From: Nitrospirales bacterium
GTDB lineage: Bacteria > Nitrospirota > Nitrospiria > Nitrospirales > UBA8639
Assembly (NCBI GenBank): GCA_029261235.1
Contig: JAJDBS010000169.1
Coordinates: 1 to 64,000 of the forward strand
Direction of reading: 5' to 3'
Length of the DNA: 64,000 bases
A program made the translations under genes and the position numbers. Each line of letters begins with the position of its first letter. Positions within the stretch are counted from its first letter, which is position 1. Positions 25,915 to 36,882 of the stretch are shown in pieces. The notes below the pieces were generated by a model. It was given only the letters and a program-made list of their open reading frames with translations. It had not been told where the DNA came from and searched no databases.

Positions 25915-28900
25915 ATGCCCACCCCCAGGCAAATGGCCAATGCGAATCATTGGCTAGTATCCCGCTTATCCCTCTTATTGATAGTTGGGCTGTCCAGCCT
26001 CTTCTTGCTTCCTACCAACCTGTGGGCCTCCCACGATCCAGATTTGAATGACGATGGCATCGTCAATATTTTAGACATTTCCCTGGCAGGCAGTTGTTTC
26101 GGTCAGGATCCCACCAGCAATACCCAATGTCAGATTGCCGACCTGAACCATGATAATGCGATTGATCTGACAGATATCAACATTCTGTCAGGCAGTTTTG
26201 GGCAAACGTTTCCCATTGATCCCACTAATCCGAATGACATAGACGACGATGGTGATGGCTTCACGGAAGCCCAAGGCGACTGTAACGACGGCAATGCGGC
26301 GATCAACCCCGACGCCACTGATATTCCTGGGAATGACATTGATGAGGATTGCAGTGGCAGTGATGCGCCGCTCGATCCTCTGGACGTGGACGATGACGGG
26401 GATGGGTTTACCGAAGCTCAAGGCGATTGTAACGACAGCAATGAGGCGATCAACCCCGACGCCACCGATATTCCGGGGAATGACATCGATGAGGATTGCA
26501 GTGGCAGCGATGCGCCGCTCGATCCACTGGATGTGGACGATGACGGGGATGGTTTCACGGAAACGCAAGGCGACTGTAACGATGGCAATGCCGCGATCAA
26601 CCCCGACGCGACCGATATTCCTGGGAATGACATTGATGAAAACTGTGATGGCCAGGATGCGCCGCTCGATCCTCTGGACGTGGACAATGACGGGGATGGG
26701 TTTACCGAGACGCAAGGCGACTGTAACGACAGCAATGCGGCGATCAACCCCGACGCGACTGATATTCCGGGCAATGGCATCGATGAAGATTGTGATGGGG
26801 AGGATGCTGCACTTCCAAACATCGCGAGTCTAGAGCCGGCCCAATTAACCATTCTCACAAGTGATAGTGGGACGATGACGGTTCAGATTCAGAATCCCAC
26901 TGTCGGGCAAGAGACATTCATCGATCTTTCTAGTGCTGTTCCCACCATTGTTGACGTTCCGACGCAAGTTTCCATTCAAGCAGGAGAGACGAGTACTACA
27001 TTCCAAGTAACGGGCCTTATGGTTGGCGGCCCTGTTCTCATTACGGCAACGCTCGGCATAAGTTCAGCCACTGCGGAAATTACCGTGGTGGATCAACCAA
27101 CGCCACCAGGCATTGTTGGTCCCTTAGCCGCTGGGTCGACCAACATCACTGGAAGTGGTGTAGCGAATGCGCTCATAGACATTTTGGTGAACACCGTCCA
27201 AGTAAGTATGGGAATAATCGATGCCAATGGGATGTTTGATGTGGTGGTTCCTGTTATACAAACGGGCGATGTGGTACAGGCAACTCAAACCGTCAATGGA
27301 TTCACTAGTGCCCCATCAGTAGAGGTGACGGTCCAACCCATTCCACCAGCACCAATGATCACGGTGCCTGTGGTCGAAGGGATGACGGAGGCACAAGGAA
27401 CAGGTCAACCGGGAGCTACAGTTGACTTGTTTATTAATGGAGCTTCCATCGCTACGGGTGTGGTGCCAAGTACAGGCGCGTTTACCCTTCCAACTCCAGC
27501 CCTCATCGCGGGGCAACAAGTAACGGCCATACAAATGGTTGCGGGAATTAGGAGTATTTCTTCTGCGCCTGTCGCGGTGGTCATGATGCCTGCTCCTCCA
27601 ATTATCACGATTCCTATCGTCGCAGGTGCACAAACCGTCGCGGGAACCGGGGTGAATGGTGCGACAGTCGAAGTGTCGGTGGATGGCAACAATGTGGGGA
27701 CCACGACCGTCAACACATCAAATACCTGGAGCCTTACGCTGGCAATGGCCTTGTTAGCAACAGAAGAAGTTCAAGCCAAACAAGTAGTGAATGATGTGAG
27801 TAGCGCTTTGTCTGCAGCAGTTAAAGTGGTCGCACTGCCCCCGCCGCCAGTTGTCACTGAGCCTGTGGTAGCGGGCAACAGCACAATTTCGGGAACAGGT
27901 TCTAACGGAGCTACGATTGACATCTTCGTTAACAGTGTCAGTGTGGGGACGGCCAGCGTCAACGTTGCGGGTCTGTGGGAGATTCAAGGCTTAGCTGCAT
28001 TGGGGGCCGGGCAGATGATTGAAGCAAGTCAAACAGTGGGTGGTGTGCTAAGCACGTTGTCTGCTCAAGTCACGGTAGTTGCTCCACCACCGCCTCCGGT
28101 CGTGAGTAGCCCCTTGATCACAGGGGAAACCGCTATATCTGGAACGGGGACAGTTGGCGCCTCCGTGGAAGTTTTTGTCGATAATGCTCCCGAAGGGACA
28201 ACCACCGTGGGTATGGCTGGAGCCTGGTCCGTAGCCCTGATGCAAGCGCTTCAAACTGGCCAAGCCGTAACCGCCACTCAAACCGTTTCAGGAATCTCCA
28301 GTTTGGCTTCAGTTTCAGTCACTGCTGTTGCGCCGCCACCTATCCCCACAGTGACAGGCCCGATATTTGATGGGAGGACAGATGTCAACGGGACTGGGAT
28401 TGTTGGTGCGAGCGTCGATGTCTTTATTGATGGATCGAATGTCGGCAGCACAAATGTGGATGCCAATGGTGATTGGGCGCTCATGGTTAGTCCGGTCTTG
28501 CAAACGGGTCAAGCGATAACGGCGACCCAAACAGTAGCAGGCATACCCAGTTCACCTTCAGCACCAATTATCGTAGAAGAAATCGTCCTCACTGAAATTG
28601 AGATCGACCCCTTCCCCACGGCTGCAGTCGAGCTGAACCAAGCCGTCCAATTTTCGGCCAAAGGCATGTTCTCTGATGGAAGTATGGAAGATCCACTAAC
28701 GAACGTGGTCTGGAATAGCGACGCCACCAACATTGTCTCCATCGATACCATTGGGTTAGCAACCGGGCAATCGTTAGGCATGGCTAAAATTCACGCCAGC
28801 CGCGATGGGGTTGACTCGTTGGCGACCATCATGTCGGTCATGACCGCCGGGTCCGTGATCACCAATTTCCAACCAAAATCATCTTCGACTGGCGAATCCA

Positions 28901-31900
28901 TCACGATTATGGGAACAAATCTCTTACCGGCCACGCCGGGAGCGTTGTCGGTGACGCTCGCTCAACAAGGCGGCGGGAGAATCGAAGTACCGGTGACGAC
29001 GTCCCAGGATTCCACTGTCGTATTTACCGTACCCCCTGGAGCGACCACTGGTGATTTGGAAATTCTCATTGATCAACTGCCCGTACTCATACCTCCGTCA
29101 GCAACATTCACGGTCGTGGCATCAAGCAATTTCAGCCTGAGCGTAGAGCCATCTACTGCGGATCTCATTCAAGGACAATCGACAAGCTATAAAGTCACGT
29201 TGGATAGCAACACCGGGTTTACGCAACTGGCAGATCTGAGTGTCTCCGGTCTTCCTGCAGGCGTAACGGCAGATTTTACTCCGCCGCAAATTTCGGCAGA
29301 GCAAACAGCCATACTCACAATCATCGCCCTGGCCGCAGAACCGACCAGTTCAGCCAATCTGCTAGTCTCAGCCTCGGCAACAGTTGATGGCATTCTGCTC
29401 CAAGAAACCGGCAATGCCGCACTCAACATTCAACCAGTCACTACGTCGTTCATCGGGCGCACGGTGGTGGCAGATCCTTTGCAAACGTCCTTAGCAGGGG
29501 TAACGATCAAGATGCTGGGGCAGGATGGAAATGGAGGTTCGACGGGTTGCAGTGGAGAAGCAATTTCAGATGCTGCCGGAAACTTCACCATTTCGAATCT
29601 GCCGGTTGATTGCATCGGCAATCAACTCGTGCGGTTTGACGGAGCAACAGCTACCTTTCCGATTGGCGTGTACGCCGGAGTCGATAAACGCTACAATCTC
29701 GTGCAAGATCAAGTCACACAACCACCCGTTCTTGTGCATCTTCCGCGTATCGATAATGCTGATACCGTGATGGTCCAGCAAAACGCCACTGTTGATCAAT
29801 TCTTTACGTTCCCGACAATTCCGAATCTCTCGATCACCGTGTATGCAGGAACGATCTTTACATTAGAGAATGGCCAACAGCCCAATCCGTTCAAGCTTAC
29901 GGCTATAGAAATTCCAGTGGATCGTTTGCCAGGTGGGAATTTGCCAGCCAGCGCAAATGATGTAATTCCCTTCTTAGTAGGGTTCCAGCCGGCGAATACG
30001 AGGGTGAATCAGCCGGTACCGATCGCCTTCCCAAACACAGCCGCAACGCCGCCAGGGACTCAAGTGCCGCTCACGACACTCGATCCGACACAAGGCATTA
30101 TGGTCAATTACGGCACGGGCACCATCTCTCCAAATGGCACACAAATTCTCCCAGACTCCGATTCCTCGAATTCTGGAAAAAACTTTGGCCTCACCCATTT
30201 AGGTTGGCATGGGGGAAGGCCTCCGGCACCTGTTGATATTCCTGCCCCTCCGCCGCAAGATGTGGGTGGATGTAGTGCGCAGGCTGTGAATTTCAATTCA
30301 GGTCAGGAAGTTCAAATAAACACCGATATTGCATTTCAAGGGGCAAGAGGTTCTTTGATTATTCAGAGGGAATATTGGAGTGGGCGTTCCAATCAAGGTC
30401 CATTTGGGTTGAAAACGAGTCATAATTTTTCTCACAGATTGGACACGAATACTCCTGCGAATAGAGCGCTTATCTCTCTCATTTTGCCGGATGGTAATAG
30501 AATACCTTTTGCTCGTCAGACCGACGGAACGTATATCAATGAAACGACGCCGGCGGTTCGAGGCTCACAAATGCGGGTCGCGTCCAATGGAGAGGTAGAG
30601 CTCAAGTTAAAAAACTGCGATACGATGCTTTTCGTTCCTAGTACATTCCCGCTTGGGTCACTTTTGCAATCTAGAACTGATCGGAATGGCAATCAAATCA
30701 ATATAGAAAGAGATCCGAGTAATCCTGTACGCATAACAAAAATTATTGATCCTGTGGGGCGTTTTCTAACTCTCAGCTATGATCGCATAAATCGTATTAC
30801 CAAGATAAACGATCACACAGGGAGAACTGTTCAGTACACGTATAACCTCCAAGGTACGCTGGAAACTGTCACTGATCCAGAAGGAAAATTAAAGCTATAC
30901 GACTATGATGACCAAAATCGACTGACAAGGATAACCGATGCAAGAGGGCTGATTGTTTCAGAGCTAACCTATGGCAACAATGATCGAGTGGTACAGGAAA
31001 AAATGGCCGATGGTGGGATTATAAAATTCGACTACACTTTTTTGAATCCGCAGGTGCGGACGAGTCGAATTCTTATGACTAAAGTGACAGACCCATTAGG
31101 CCGTGTGACGAAGTATGATTATAACGCTCAGGGGTATCTAAAAAAAGTTACAGATGCATTGGGTCAAATCACGCTGTTCGAAAGAGAGATAGGGACTAAT
31201 TTAATTATCGCTCAGAGAGGGTTCGCTCGATGCACTATCTGTAGACATCCTGGTTCAGGTGATTCTAAATTTACCTACGACAATAATGGGAATGTTCTAA
31301 CCGTAACTAATTCGATGAATGAAACATCTATTTTTACTTATCACCCTATCATTAATAAAGTAACTTCATCCGTGGATCCCTTGGGGCATAAGACTACTGC
31401 TAGTTACGATAACAAAGGTAATCTTTCTGAGCTGGTTGACGAAAATGGAAATGTAACAACTTTTTCTTATAATGGTTTTGGATTGCCTACAAGAGTTATT
31501 GATCCTAATGGGTCAGAAACCCAATTTTCCTATGATGCTGAAGGAAATTTAATAACGGTTACTGATGCTCAAAAGCATGAAACCCGAATGGAATATGATG
31601 TTCTCTCAAGGCATCTCGCAACAATCGATCCTTTGGGAAGGAGACACGAGAAAAAGTATGACAAGCTTAATCGATTAATAGGGGTTAAGGATGCATTTGG
31701 CCAGGAGGCAACTTTCATCTACGACGAAGTGGGTAACGTCCTTAAGATCACTGATCCTAGAGGAAAAAGCAATGTATATACCTATGATAATTTGAATCGC
31801 ATGATTTCACGCACCGATCCTTTAGGACACATTGAAACTTTAGTTTATGATCTTGCGGGAAATCTAGTGGCCCTCACCGATCGAAGAGGCCACAGGAATC

Positions 31901-33546
31901 AATTTACATATGACGATATTGATCGATTGGTTCAAGAAAGTTATCAAGATGGGGCCAGAGTGTGGCGCTTTTACAGCCGACGAAGCCTCCTAATTAGAGT
32001 GGAGGATTCTTCTGGGGGAGTATATAGGGCCTCTTATGACCCAGTTGGTCGAATTCTTATTGATTCAAATTCCATTGGGCAAGTGAAATATACCTATGAT
32101 CGGATGGGCCATGTTCTATCCCGACAGGTTGTAGGACAACCAAGCGTGATATTTAGCTATGATCCTGTAGGAAATCTTCTGTCGGCAAGCCTGCCAAAGG
32201 CTTCCGCGAAGATGACCTACAGTTCTAGGAATTTTCTGGAGAACGTGGAGCTATCAAATGGTGTGAATAGTGGATATAAGTATGACACCCTGGGGCGATT
32301 AGAAACTGTAGTTCACTTAAAAGGTACGATGACTCTTGAAAAACAGGAATACAGCTATGATGCTGTGGGCAATCGCACGAAATCTACCGCCAATTTTGGG
32401 CAATCTCTCATAACCCAATCGACAGTCAATACTTTTGATGACAACAATCGAATGCTTAGTAGAGGACCCGTAACTTTTACTTATGATAGTAACGGGAATC
32501 GGTTGACTGAAACTGACACATTAGGGACAAAGAAATTTACATGGGATTCCAGAAATCGACTAGAAAGACTACACGAGCCTGCTGGTGAAACAACTTTTCG
32601 TTATGATTTTGCAGGAAACTTGGTGGAAAAAACTGATATTGATGGAAATGGAATTATTCGGAAGAAATTAGTCCTCGATGATTTAGGCAATTTGATCCAT
32701 GAATTCGAGTCCAATGGGCGGAATTTGAATGTATTATCAGGAGTGGGCGTTGACAGACATATTGCTATAACTCGTTCTAACGGAATTACCGAATTCAGTC
32801 TTGCAGATGGGTTGAATTCCACTGCAATTACCGTAGATAAGACAGGTCTTCAAACAGGGGCGTTCGGTTACGAACCCTATGGAGAAACCAAGACTAACAA
32901 TCCGTTCCCGTTTCAATACACTGGAAGAGTGCCAGTTTCAGATAACCTTTACTATTATCGCGCCCGATATTATGACCCCATAGCTGGACGTTTCTTGAGT
33001 GAAGATCCGATTGGATTTTCTAGCGGAGACGTTAATCTCTATGCCTATGTTCAAAATAATCCGATTAATATTGTAGATCCAAGTGGTTTAAAAGATAGAC
33101 CTCCTATATTTTGGCCCAATCCGAAGATACCTATTGGCCCACCAACTCCGATTAACCCCAATGATCCAAACGATCCCAATAATCAAGCTGGGTTTAATTG
33201 TCATTCCTATACTTGGCATGGTGGTTTGGGCGACCCGACCGATCCACGTAACAATAGGAGCTATCCCAGATGGGACCAAAATCCGAGCGATGATCTCGAT
33301 GGGTGGACGAAATTAGACCCGAACGATGATAACGTGATTGGAGACAGGGTCATCTACTGGAAGGATGATAATGGGGATCAGGTACGACAAGACAATGAAA
33401 TTACACACTCAGGTACAGTAACTGGCGTTGATCGAAAGGGATATACAACGGAAGTAACGAGTAAATGGGGGCAGCGTCCAATTTATCGTCATCATCCACA
33501 TGATGTTCCAAAGTCGTATGGTAGCAATCGAGACTATTACAGATAG
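25915..33546 (+). CDS. Giant dockerin-MopE-Ig-RHS protein with papain-like C-terminal tip
   Basis: About 2,543 residues. In order: signal peptide to about residue 37 (TNLWA); type I dockerin 41-97 with two canonical Ca loops, DLNDDGIVNILD and DLNHDNAIDLTD; four MopE-type metal-binding repeats 108-298 (DDDGDGFTEAQGDCND); six approximately 83-residue Ig-like repeats 397-889; Big_2-like, IPT-like and further beta domains to 1,172; a carboxypeptidase-regulatory-like domain near 1,175-1,265; an RHS/YD shell 1,456-2,320; the RHS core YYYRARYYDPIAGRFLSEDP; and a C-terminal 150-residue tip. The tip has FNCHSYTWHGG, GDRVIYW, THSGTV and TSKWG, like papain/NlpC-fold cysteine proteases or toxins. No immunity gene was recognised downstream. 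ATG 25915 is preferred over GTG 25903. Confidence 0.85.
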   Translation: MPTPRQMANANHWLVSRLSLLLIVGLSSLFLLPTNLWASHDPDLNDDGIVNILDISLAGSCFGQDPTSNTQCQIADLNHDNAIDLTDINILSGSFGQTFPIDPTNPNDIDDDGDGFTEAQGDCNDGNAAINPDATDIPGNDIDEDCSGSDAPLDPLDVDDDGDGFTEAQGDCNDSNEAINPDATDIPGNDIDEDCSGSDAPLDPLDVDDDGDGFTETQGDCNDGNAAINPDATDIPGNDIDENCDGQDAPLDPLDVDNDGDGFTETQGDCNDSNAAINPDATDIPGNGIDEDCDGEDAALPNIASLEPAQLTILTSDSGTMTVQIQNPTVGQETFIDLSSAVPTIVDVPTQVSIQAGETSTTFQVTGLMVGGPVLITATLGISSATAEITVVDQPTPPGIVGPLAAGSTNITGSGVANALIDILVNTVQVSMGIIDANGMFDVVVPVIQTGDVVQATQTVNGFTSAPSVEVTVQPIPPAPMITVPVVEGMTEAQGTGQPGATVDLFINGASIATGVVPSTGAFTLPTPALIAGQQVTAIQMVAGIRSISSAPVAVVMMPAPPIITIPIVAGAQTVAGTGVNGATVEVSVDGNNVGTTTVNTSNTWSLTLAMALLATEEVQAKQVVNDVSSALSAAVKVVALPPPPVVTEPVVAGNSTISGTGSNGATIDIFVNSVSVGTASVNVAGLWEIQGLAALGAGQMIEASQTVGGVLSTLSAQVTVVAPPPPPVVSSPLITGETAISGTGTVGASVEVFVDNAPEGTTTVGMAGAWSVALMQALQTGQAVTATQTVSGISSLASVSVTAVAPPPIPTVTGPIFDGRTDVNGTGIVGASVDVFIDGSNVGSTNVDANGDWALMVSPVLQTGQAITATQTVAGIPSSPSAPIIVEEIVLTEIEIDPFPTAAVELNQAVQFSAKGMFSDGSMEDPLTNVVWNSDATNIVSIDTIGLATGQSLGMAKIHASRDGVDSLATIMSVMTAGSVITNFQPKSSSTGESITIMGTNLLPATPGALSVTLAQQGGGRIEVPVTTSQDSTVVFTVPPGATTGDLEILIDQLPVLIPPSATFTVVASSNFSLSVEPSTADLIQGQSTSYKVTLDSNTGFTQLADLSVSGLPAGVTADFTPPQISAEQTAILTIIALAAEPTSSANLLVSASATVDGILLQETGNAALNIQPVTTSFIGRTVVADPLQTSLAGVTIKMLGQDGNGGSTGCSGEAISDAAGNFTISNLPVDCIGNQLVRFDGATATFPIGVYAGVDKRYNLVQDQVTQPPVLVHLPRIDNADTVMVQQNATVDQFFTFPTIPNLSITVYAGTIFTLENGQQPNPFKLTAIEIPVDRLPGGNLPASANDVIPFLVGFQPANTRVNQPVPIAFPNTAATPPGTQVPLTTLDPTQGIMVNYGTGTISPNGTQILPDSDSSNSGKNFGLTHLGWHGGRPPAPVDIPAPPPQDVGGCSAQAVNFNSGQEVQINTDIAFQGARGSLIIQREYWSGRSNQGPFGLKTSHNFSHRLDTNTPANRALISLILPDGNRIPFARQTDGTYINETTPAVRGSQMRVASNGEVELKLKNCDTMLFVPSTFPLGSLLQSRTDRNGNQINIERDPSNPVRITKIIDPVGRFLTLSYDRINRITKINDHTGRTVQYTYNLQGTLETVTDPEGKLKLYDYDDQNRLTRITDARGLIVSELTYGNNDRVVQEKMADGGIIKFDYTFLNPQVRTSRILMTKVTDPLGRVTKYDYNAQGYLKKVTDALGQITLFEREIGTNLIIAQRGFARCTICRHPGSGDSKFTYDNNGNVLTVTNSMNETSIFTYHPIINKVTSSVDPLGHKTTASYDNKGNLSELVDENGNVTTFSYNGFGLPTRVIDPNGSETQFSYDAEGNLITVTDAQKHETRMEYDVLSRHLATIDPLGRRHEKKYDKLNRLIGVKDAFGQEATFIYDEVGNVLKITDPRGKSNVYTYDNLNRMISRTDPLGHIETLVYDLAGNLVALTDRRGHRNQFTYDDIDRLVQESYQDGARVWRFYSRRSLLIRVEDSSGGVYRASYDPVGRILIDSNSIGQVKYTYDRMGHVLSRQVVGQPSVIFSYDPVGNLLSASLPKASAKMTYSSRNFLENVELSNGVNSGYKYDTLGRLETVVHLKGTMTLEKQEYSYDAVGNRTKSTANFGQSLITQSTVNTFDDNNRMLSRGPVTFTYDSNGNRLTETDTLGTKKFTWDSRNRLERLHEPAGETTFRYDFAGNLVEKTDIDGNGIIRKKLVLDDLGNLIHEFESNGRNLNVLSGVGVDRHIAITRSNGITEFSLADGLNSTAITVDKTGLQTGAFGYEPYGETKTNNPFPFQYTGRVPVSDNLYYYRARYYDPIAGRFLSEDPIGFSSGDVNLYAYVQNNPINIVDPSGLKDRPPIFWPNPKIPIGPPTPINPNDPNDPNNQAGFNCHSYTWHGGLGDPTDPRNNRSYPRWDQNPSDDLDGWTKLDPNDDNVIGDRVIYWKDDNGDQVRQDNEITHSGTVTGVDRKGYTTEVTSKWGQRPIYRHHPHDVPKSYGSNRDYYR
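27103..28580 (+). repeat. Six tandem Ig-like coding repeats of about 249 bp
   Basis: Each unit encodes a Pro-rich linker plus a beta domain with a GTG-type turn, a GAxVDVFVDG strand and a SxxSAxVxV end. The units diverge enough that they are not recent duplications, unlike the adjacent MopE repeats. Confidence 0.8.
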
Positions 33547-33882
33547 TATCTGTATGGCTTTTAAAGAAATAAGGTGTAAAGCATTTTAAGCGACTGCTTT
33601 ACTAAACTTTGAAGCGGCAAATATTTAATCTTCATGAAAATGGATTATTTTTTCGATCAAGAGACCTAAGGATCGGTGTCAGTTTTAGATAAAATTATGG
33701 AAAATAATTATTTTTTAGTTTCAGCACGAAGTTGATAGGGAGTTGGTTACACAAGAATCAATTCACACAGTTATTAAGCACTGCATGATTAAGTAAGGGA
33801 CCTCATGGTGCCTCTGTCGTTTTTTGTCACATCTACTGATTAAACTGATTTCATGGCAAGAAGATAGATTGAAACGATCATA
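33547..33882 (+). other. AT-rich intergenic region, no gene seen
   Basis: A 336-bp AT-rich stretch after the papain-tipped giant protein. An immunity gene would be expected here if the tip were a classical polymorphic toxin, but no ORF of useful size is present. Confidence 0.5.
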
Positions 33883-36882
33883 ATGAGAATTGTTATTAGT
33901 TTAATTAGTTGTTTCTTGTTTTTGGTCTGTCTAAATAATGTGGTATTTAGTATCGGGTTCGAATATTTTTATGACTCCCTCGATCGTTTAGTTCGTGTAA
34001 TTGATGGTCAGGGAAACATCATTACATATGACTATGATGAAGTTGGGAATATTCTTGCTATTCGACGAAACACGGTAGGGGATCTTCCACCACCAGCACT
34101 GACGACAGCTGTGCCAAATCAATTTACTCAAGGAAAATCCGTCACAGTGATTTTATCTGGTACGTCCTTACTTGGCGGAGTCGTATCTACTCCTTCGCCA
34201 GATATCACGATTGATAATTTTTTAGGAACTGACACGAAAATCACCGTAAATCTGACTGTTAGTCCGACTGCTCAGTTTGGGAATACGAATCTTACGGTCG
34301 GGACCTCATCGGGTATGGCCTCAATCGCGGTTTCAGTTGTGCCGCTCCAACCTCGCATTACAAGAATTGCACCTGGCGAGGGACTGATTGCCGGGGGGAC
34401 GCAAGTGACGCTGACAGGAGAGAACTTTGATCCTACGGCGAGGGTTTCATTTGGAGGAGTATCAGCCACGAATGTGGTGTTTGTTGATTCCACAACGCTG
34501 ACTGCCGTGACGCCGCCTGGTCCAGTGAATGCTCCGCCCGTCGATGTGGTCGTACAGGTGGCGAGTTTGTCTGATACGTTGGCTGGAGGCTTCCAATATT
34601 TCGATGGGATTCAATATGGAGACTTTGTTCAAGATCTGATTGATCCGGTTGGTGATGAAGATTCGTTTCCATTTTCTGGTCAAGTCGGTGACTTAGTGGT
34701 GGTCCGAGCTCGACCAGTTAACGGGACATTGGTCCCAAACCTCCAAATCCTTGGTCCAAGTGGTGTGGAGGGGTGTTCACAATCAGCTCCAAGTTTTGGT
34801 GGGGATAGGGTAGAGTTAGGTTGTACCTTAGGAGCTTCAGGTCTTCATACATTAGTGATCAAGGATGTTTTTGGGATTGGGACAGGAGCTTATGAATTCC
34901 ACATTTTCCGAATTAATAATCCGGTCAGTGCCCTCCCGATTAACGTGGGTGATGAGAAGCTGGGTTCTCTCGCATCCGTTGTCGTGGTAGATGTGTTTCA
35001 ATTCGCGGGGACAATGGGCGATCAAATGATTCTTCGTTTGGCCACTACGGCTGGGACCCTGCTTCCTCGGTTTGATGTGTTTCGTTCTGATGGGACGTTT
35101 GTCTGTGGAGGCAGTGGCCTTTTAGCTGCTGAGCGGATCTGCGAATTACCCTCTACGGACACGTATTCAATTTTTGTTGCCAACCTTTCTGGTGCCAATA
35201 CTGGCGCCTATGCGTTGGCTCTTCAACGACTGAATGGTCCGGTGAATCCATTGCCGATCAATTTGGGCTCTGTTCAGAACTTGCCTCTTTCTTCTCGAGT
35301 TGAACTGAGCCTCTTCAGCTTGAATAGTACTGCTGGGGAGGTGTTGGTGGTGAATTTTGAATCTCTCACGGCTTTATTTGATGTTCAAGTGCGAGTCTTT
35401 GATCCTTCGGGAAATTCCATTTGTTCGTTACAGCCTATTAATCAGCCACAAGGGTGTCCCATCGCCGTCAGTGGCAACCATACGGTGTTGGTGACGGGAG
35501 GCAATAATTTTGGTTCGCCGGCATCAGGGAATTATTCCCTTATCATCAATCGTCTCCCGAACCCTGTTTTATCTTCTTCTATTGCCTTTGGTGAACAAAA
35601 CACTTCGACTTTAGATGCCGATGTCGATATGGATGTTTGGTCATTTTCTGGAATAGAAGGGGAGGGAACTGTGCTCCGTTTCTCCATTCTGAATAGTGTT
35701 GGGGCGTTTAATTTAGCTGTTCAAGTTCTGAGTGTCGCTGGGCAAACAGTTTGTTCCCAGCTTGTGGGGCAGACAGCGGTAGATTTGGTTTGTGAACTCC
35801 CCGTTGCTGGCAATTATTTTGTGTTGGTTAGTGACCAAGGGAATAATGGAAATGGCTCGTACAACATTTCGTTGGACCAAGCATCTGGTTCGGTTGAGAC
35901 AACGGCTATTAGTTATGGCGACATTACTGCGAAGCCAGCCAATGCGGGAACAAATGTAAATTATTGGCGGTTTTCGGGGACGGCGGGAGATCATGCGGTT
36001 TTTCGGTTGAATCCGCCAGGACTGTTTTCTCTTACTCAGCTTCAATTATTTGGTCCAGATAATGTGCGGATTAAGAATTGCCAGGCTGGAGGGGTGACCG
36101 ACGCTTTCGGACTTGTGAACATGGAATGTTCCTTATCACAAACCGGCCAACATACCTTGGTGGTCAATGGGAATACGGGCAATACCCAGCTGCTTGGTGA
36201 TTATTCTGTTGCCCTTCAAGAAACCAACAATCCAGCTAACCCAGTGGCGGTTGGATTTGGGGACATTGAGTCGCGAACCCTTTCCCACCCCTTGGGATTA
36301 GATGCCTGGATCTTTGAAGGTTCTGCCGGTGATCAAGTCTTTTTCCGGGTAGGGGGGGCAACAGGAGGGATAGAAGCGGAACTTCGAGTGTATGGGCCAA
36401 CAGGCTTGCCGGTTCCTAATTGTCAGAGCCCAGCCTTGCAAAATCCTTTGGAGAGATTTTGTGCCTTGGACAGTACTGGTACGCACGTTTTTGTGATCTC
36501 TGATTCACTAGGTGATGAAGCTGGAGCTTACAATGTGTTTTTGGAAAAAACCAATGCTCCCAGTACCTCTACCCCTCTGAATGTTGGGCAAACAGTTTCC
36601 GATTTAATTCAACCAAGCTTTGAGACGGATGTTTTCACTTTTTCAGGAAATTCTGGTGATCAAATTCAACTCACCATGACACCAACTTCAGGAGGAATTG
36701 ATCCACAAATTATCACCCTTCACCAGAACGGGACGCCGACTAACTGTATTAATCGTAACCCTTTAGGCCAACAACTTCAGGTTTCCTGCTCCTTGAACTT
36801 CTCAGGTATTCACACTGTTTTCGTCAATGACTTTGGCGGAGATGAAACGGGAACTTACGACTTGGCTCTGACCAATCCTTAA
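33883..36882 (+). CDS. Exported protein: single YD repeat, IPT domain, seven PPC-like repeats
   Basis: 999 residues. A signal peptide (SLISCFLFLVCLNNVVFS) is followed at once by a single YD unit (YDSLDRLVRVIDGQGN and YDYDEVGNI). Two IPT/TIG-like beta domains fill roughly residues 70-240 (RITRIAPGEGLIAGGTQV). The rest is seven units of about 107 residues, each with a pattern of FxFxGxxGDxxxxR, a paired Cys, and GxHTxxVxDxxGxxTGxYxLxL, like pre-peptidase C-terminal (PPC) domains. No enzyme, dockerin or membrane anchor is seen. It is probably a secreted adhesive or scaffold protein. The lone YD unit may be a relic of an RHS ancestor. Confidence 0.75.
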   Translation: MRIVISLISCFLFLVCLNNVVFSIGFEYFYDSLDRLVRVIDGQGNIITYDYDEVGNILAIRRNTVGDLPPPALTTAVPNQFTQGKSVTVILSGTSLLGGVVSTPSPDITIDNFLGTDTKITVNLTVSPTAQFGNTNLTVGTSSGMASIAVSVVPLQPRITRIAPGEGLIAGGTQVTLTGENFDPTARVSFGGVSATNVVFVDSTTLTAVTPPGPVNAPPVDVVVQVASLSDTLAGGFQYFDGIQYGDFVQDLIDPVGDEDSFPFSGQVGDLVVVRARPVNGTLVPNLQILGPSGVEGCSQSAPSFGGDRVELGCTLGASGLHTLVIKDVFGIGTGAYEFHIFRINNPVSALPINVGDEKLGSLASVVVVDVFQFAGTMGDQMILRLATTAGTLLPRFDVFRSDGTFVCGGSGLLAAERICELPSTDTYSIFVANLSGANTGAYALALQRLNGPVNPLPINLGSVQNLPLSSRVELSLFSLNSTAGEVLVVNFESLTALFDVQVRVFDPSGNSICSLQPINQPQGCPIAVSGNHTVLVTGGNNFGSPASGNYSLIINRLPNPVLSSSIAFGEQNTSTLDADVDMDVWSFSGIEGEGTVLRFSILNSVGAFNLAVQVLSVAGQTVCSQLVGQTAVDLVCELPVAGNYFVLVSDQGNNGNGSYNISLDQASGSVETTAISYGDITAKPANAGTNVNYWRFSGTAGDHAVFRLNPPGLFSLTQLQLFGPDNVRIKNCQAGGVTDAFGLVNMECSLSQTGQHTLVVNGNTGNTQLLGDYSVALQETNNPANPVAVGFGDIESRTLSHPLGLDAWIFEGSAGDQVFFRVGGATGGIEAELRVYGPTGLPVPNCQSPALQNPLERFCALDSTGTHVFVISDSLGDEAGAYNVFLEKTNAPSTSTPLNVGQTVSDLIQPSFETDVFTFSGNSGDQIQLTMTPTSGGIDPQIITLHQNGTPTNCINRNPLGQQLQVSCSLNFSGIHTVFVNDFGGDETGTYDLALTNP

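Noticed and set aside
26240-26808. Possible CRISPR or non-coding satellite
   Set aside because: The regular repeats are in-frame coding MopE-type units of about 147 bp with matching codons; there are no spacers.
26188-26858. Minus-strand and alternate-frame ORFs over the MopE repeats
   Set aside because: Low-complexity shadows of the repeats; the plus-frame protein has clear domain logic.
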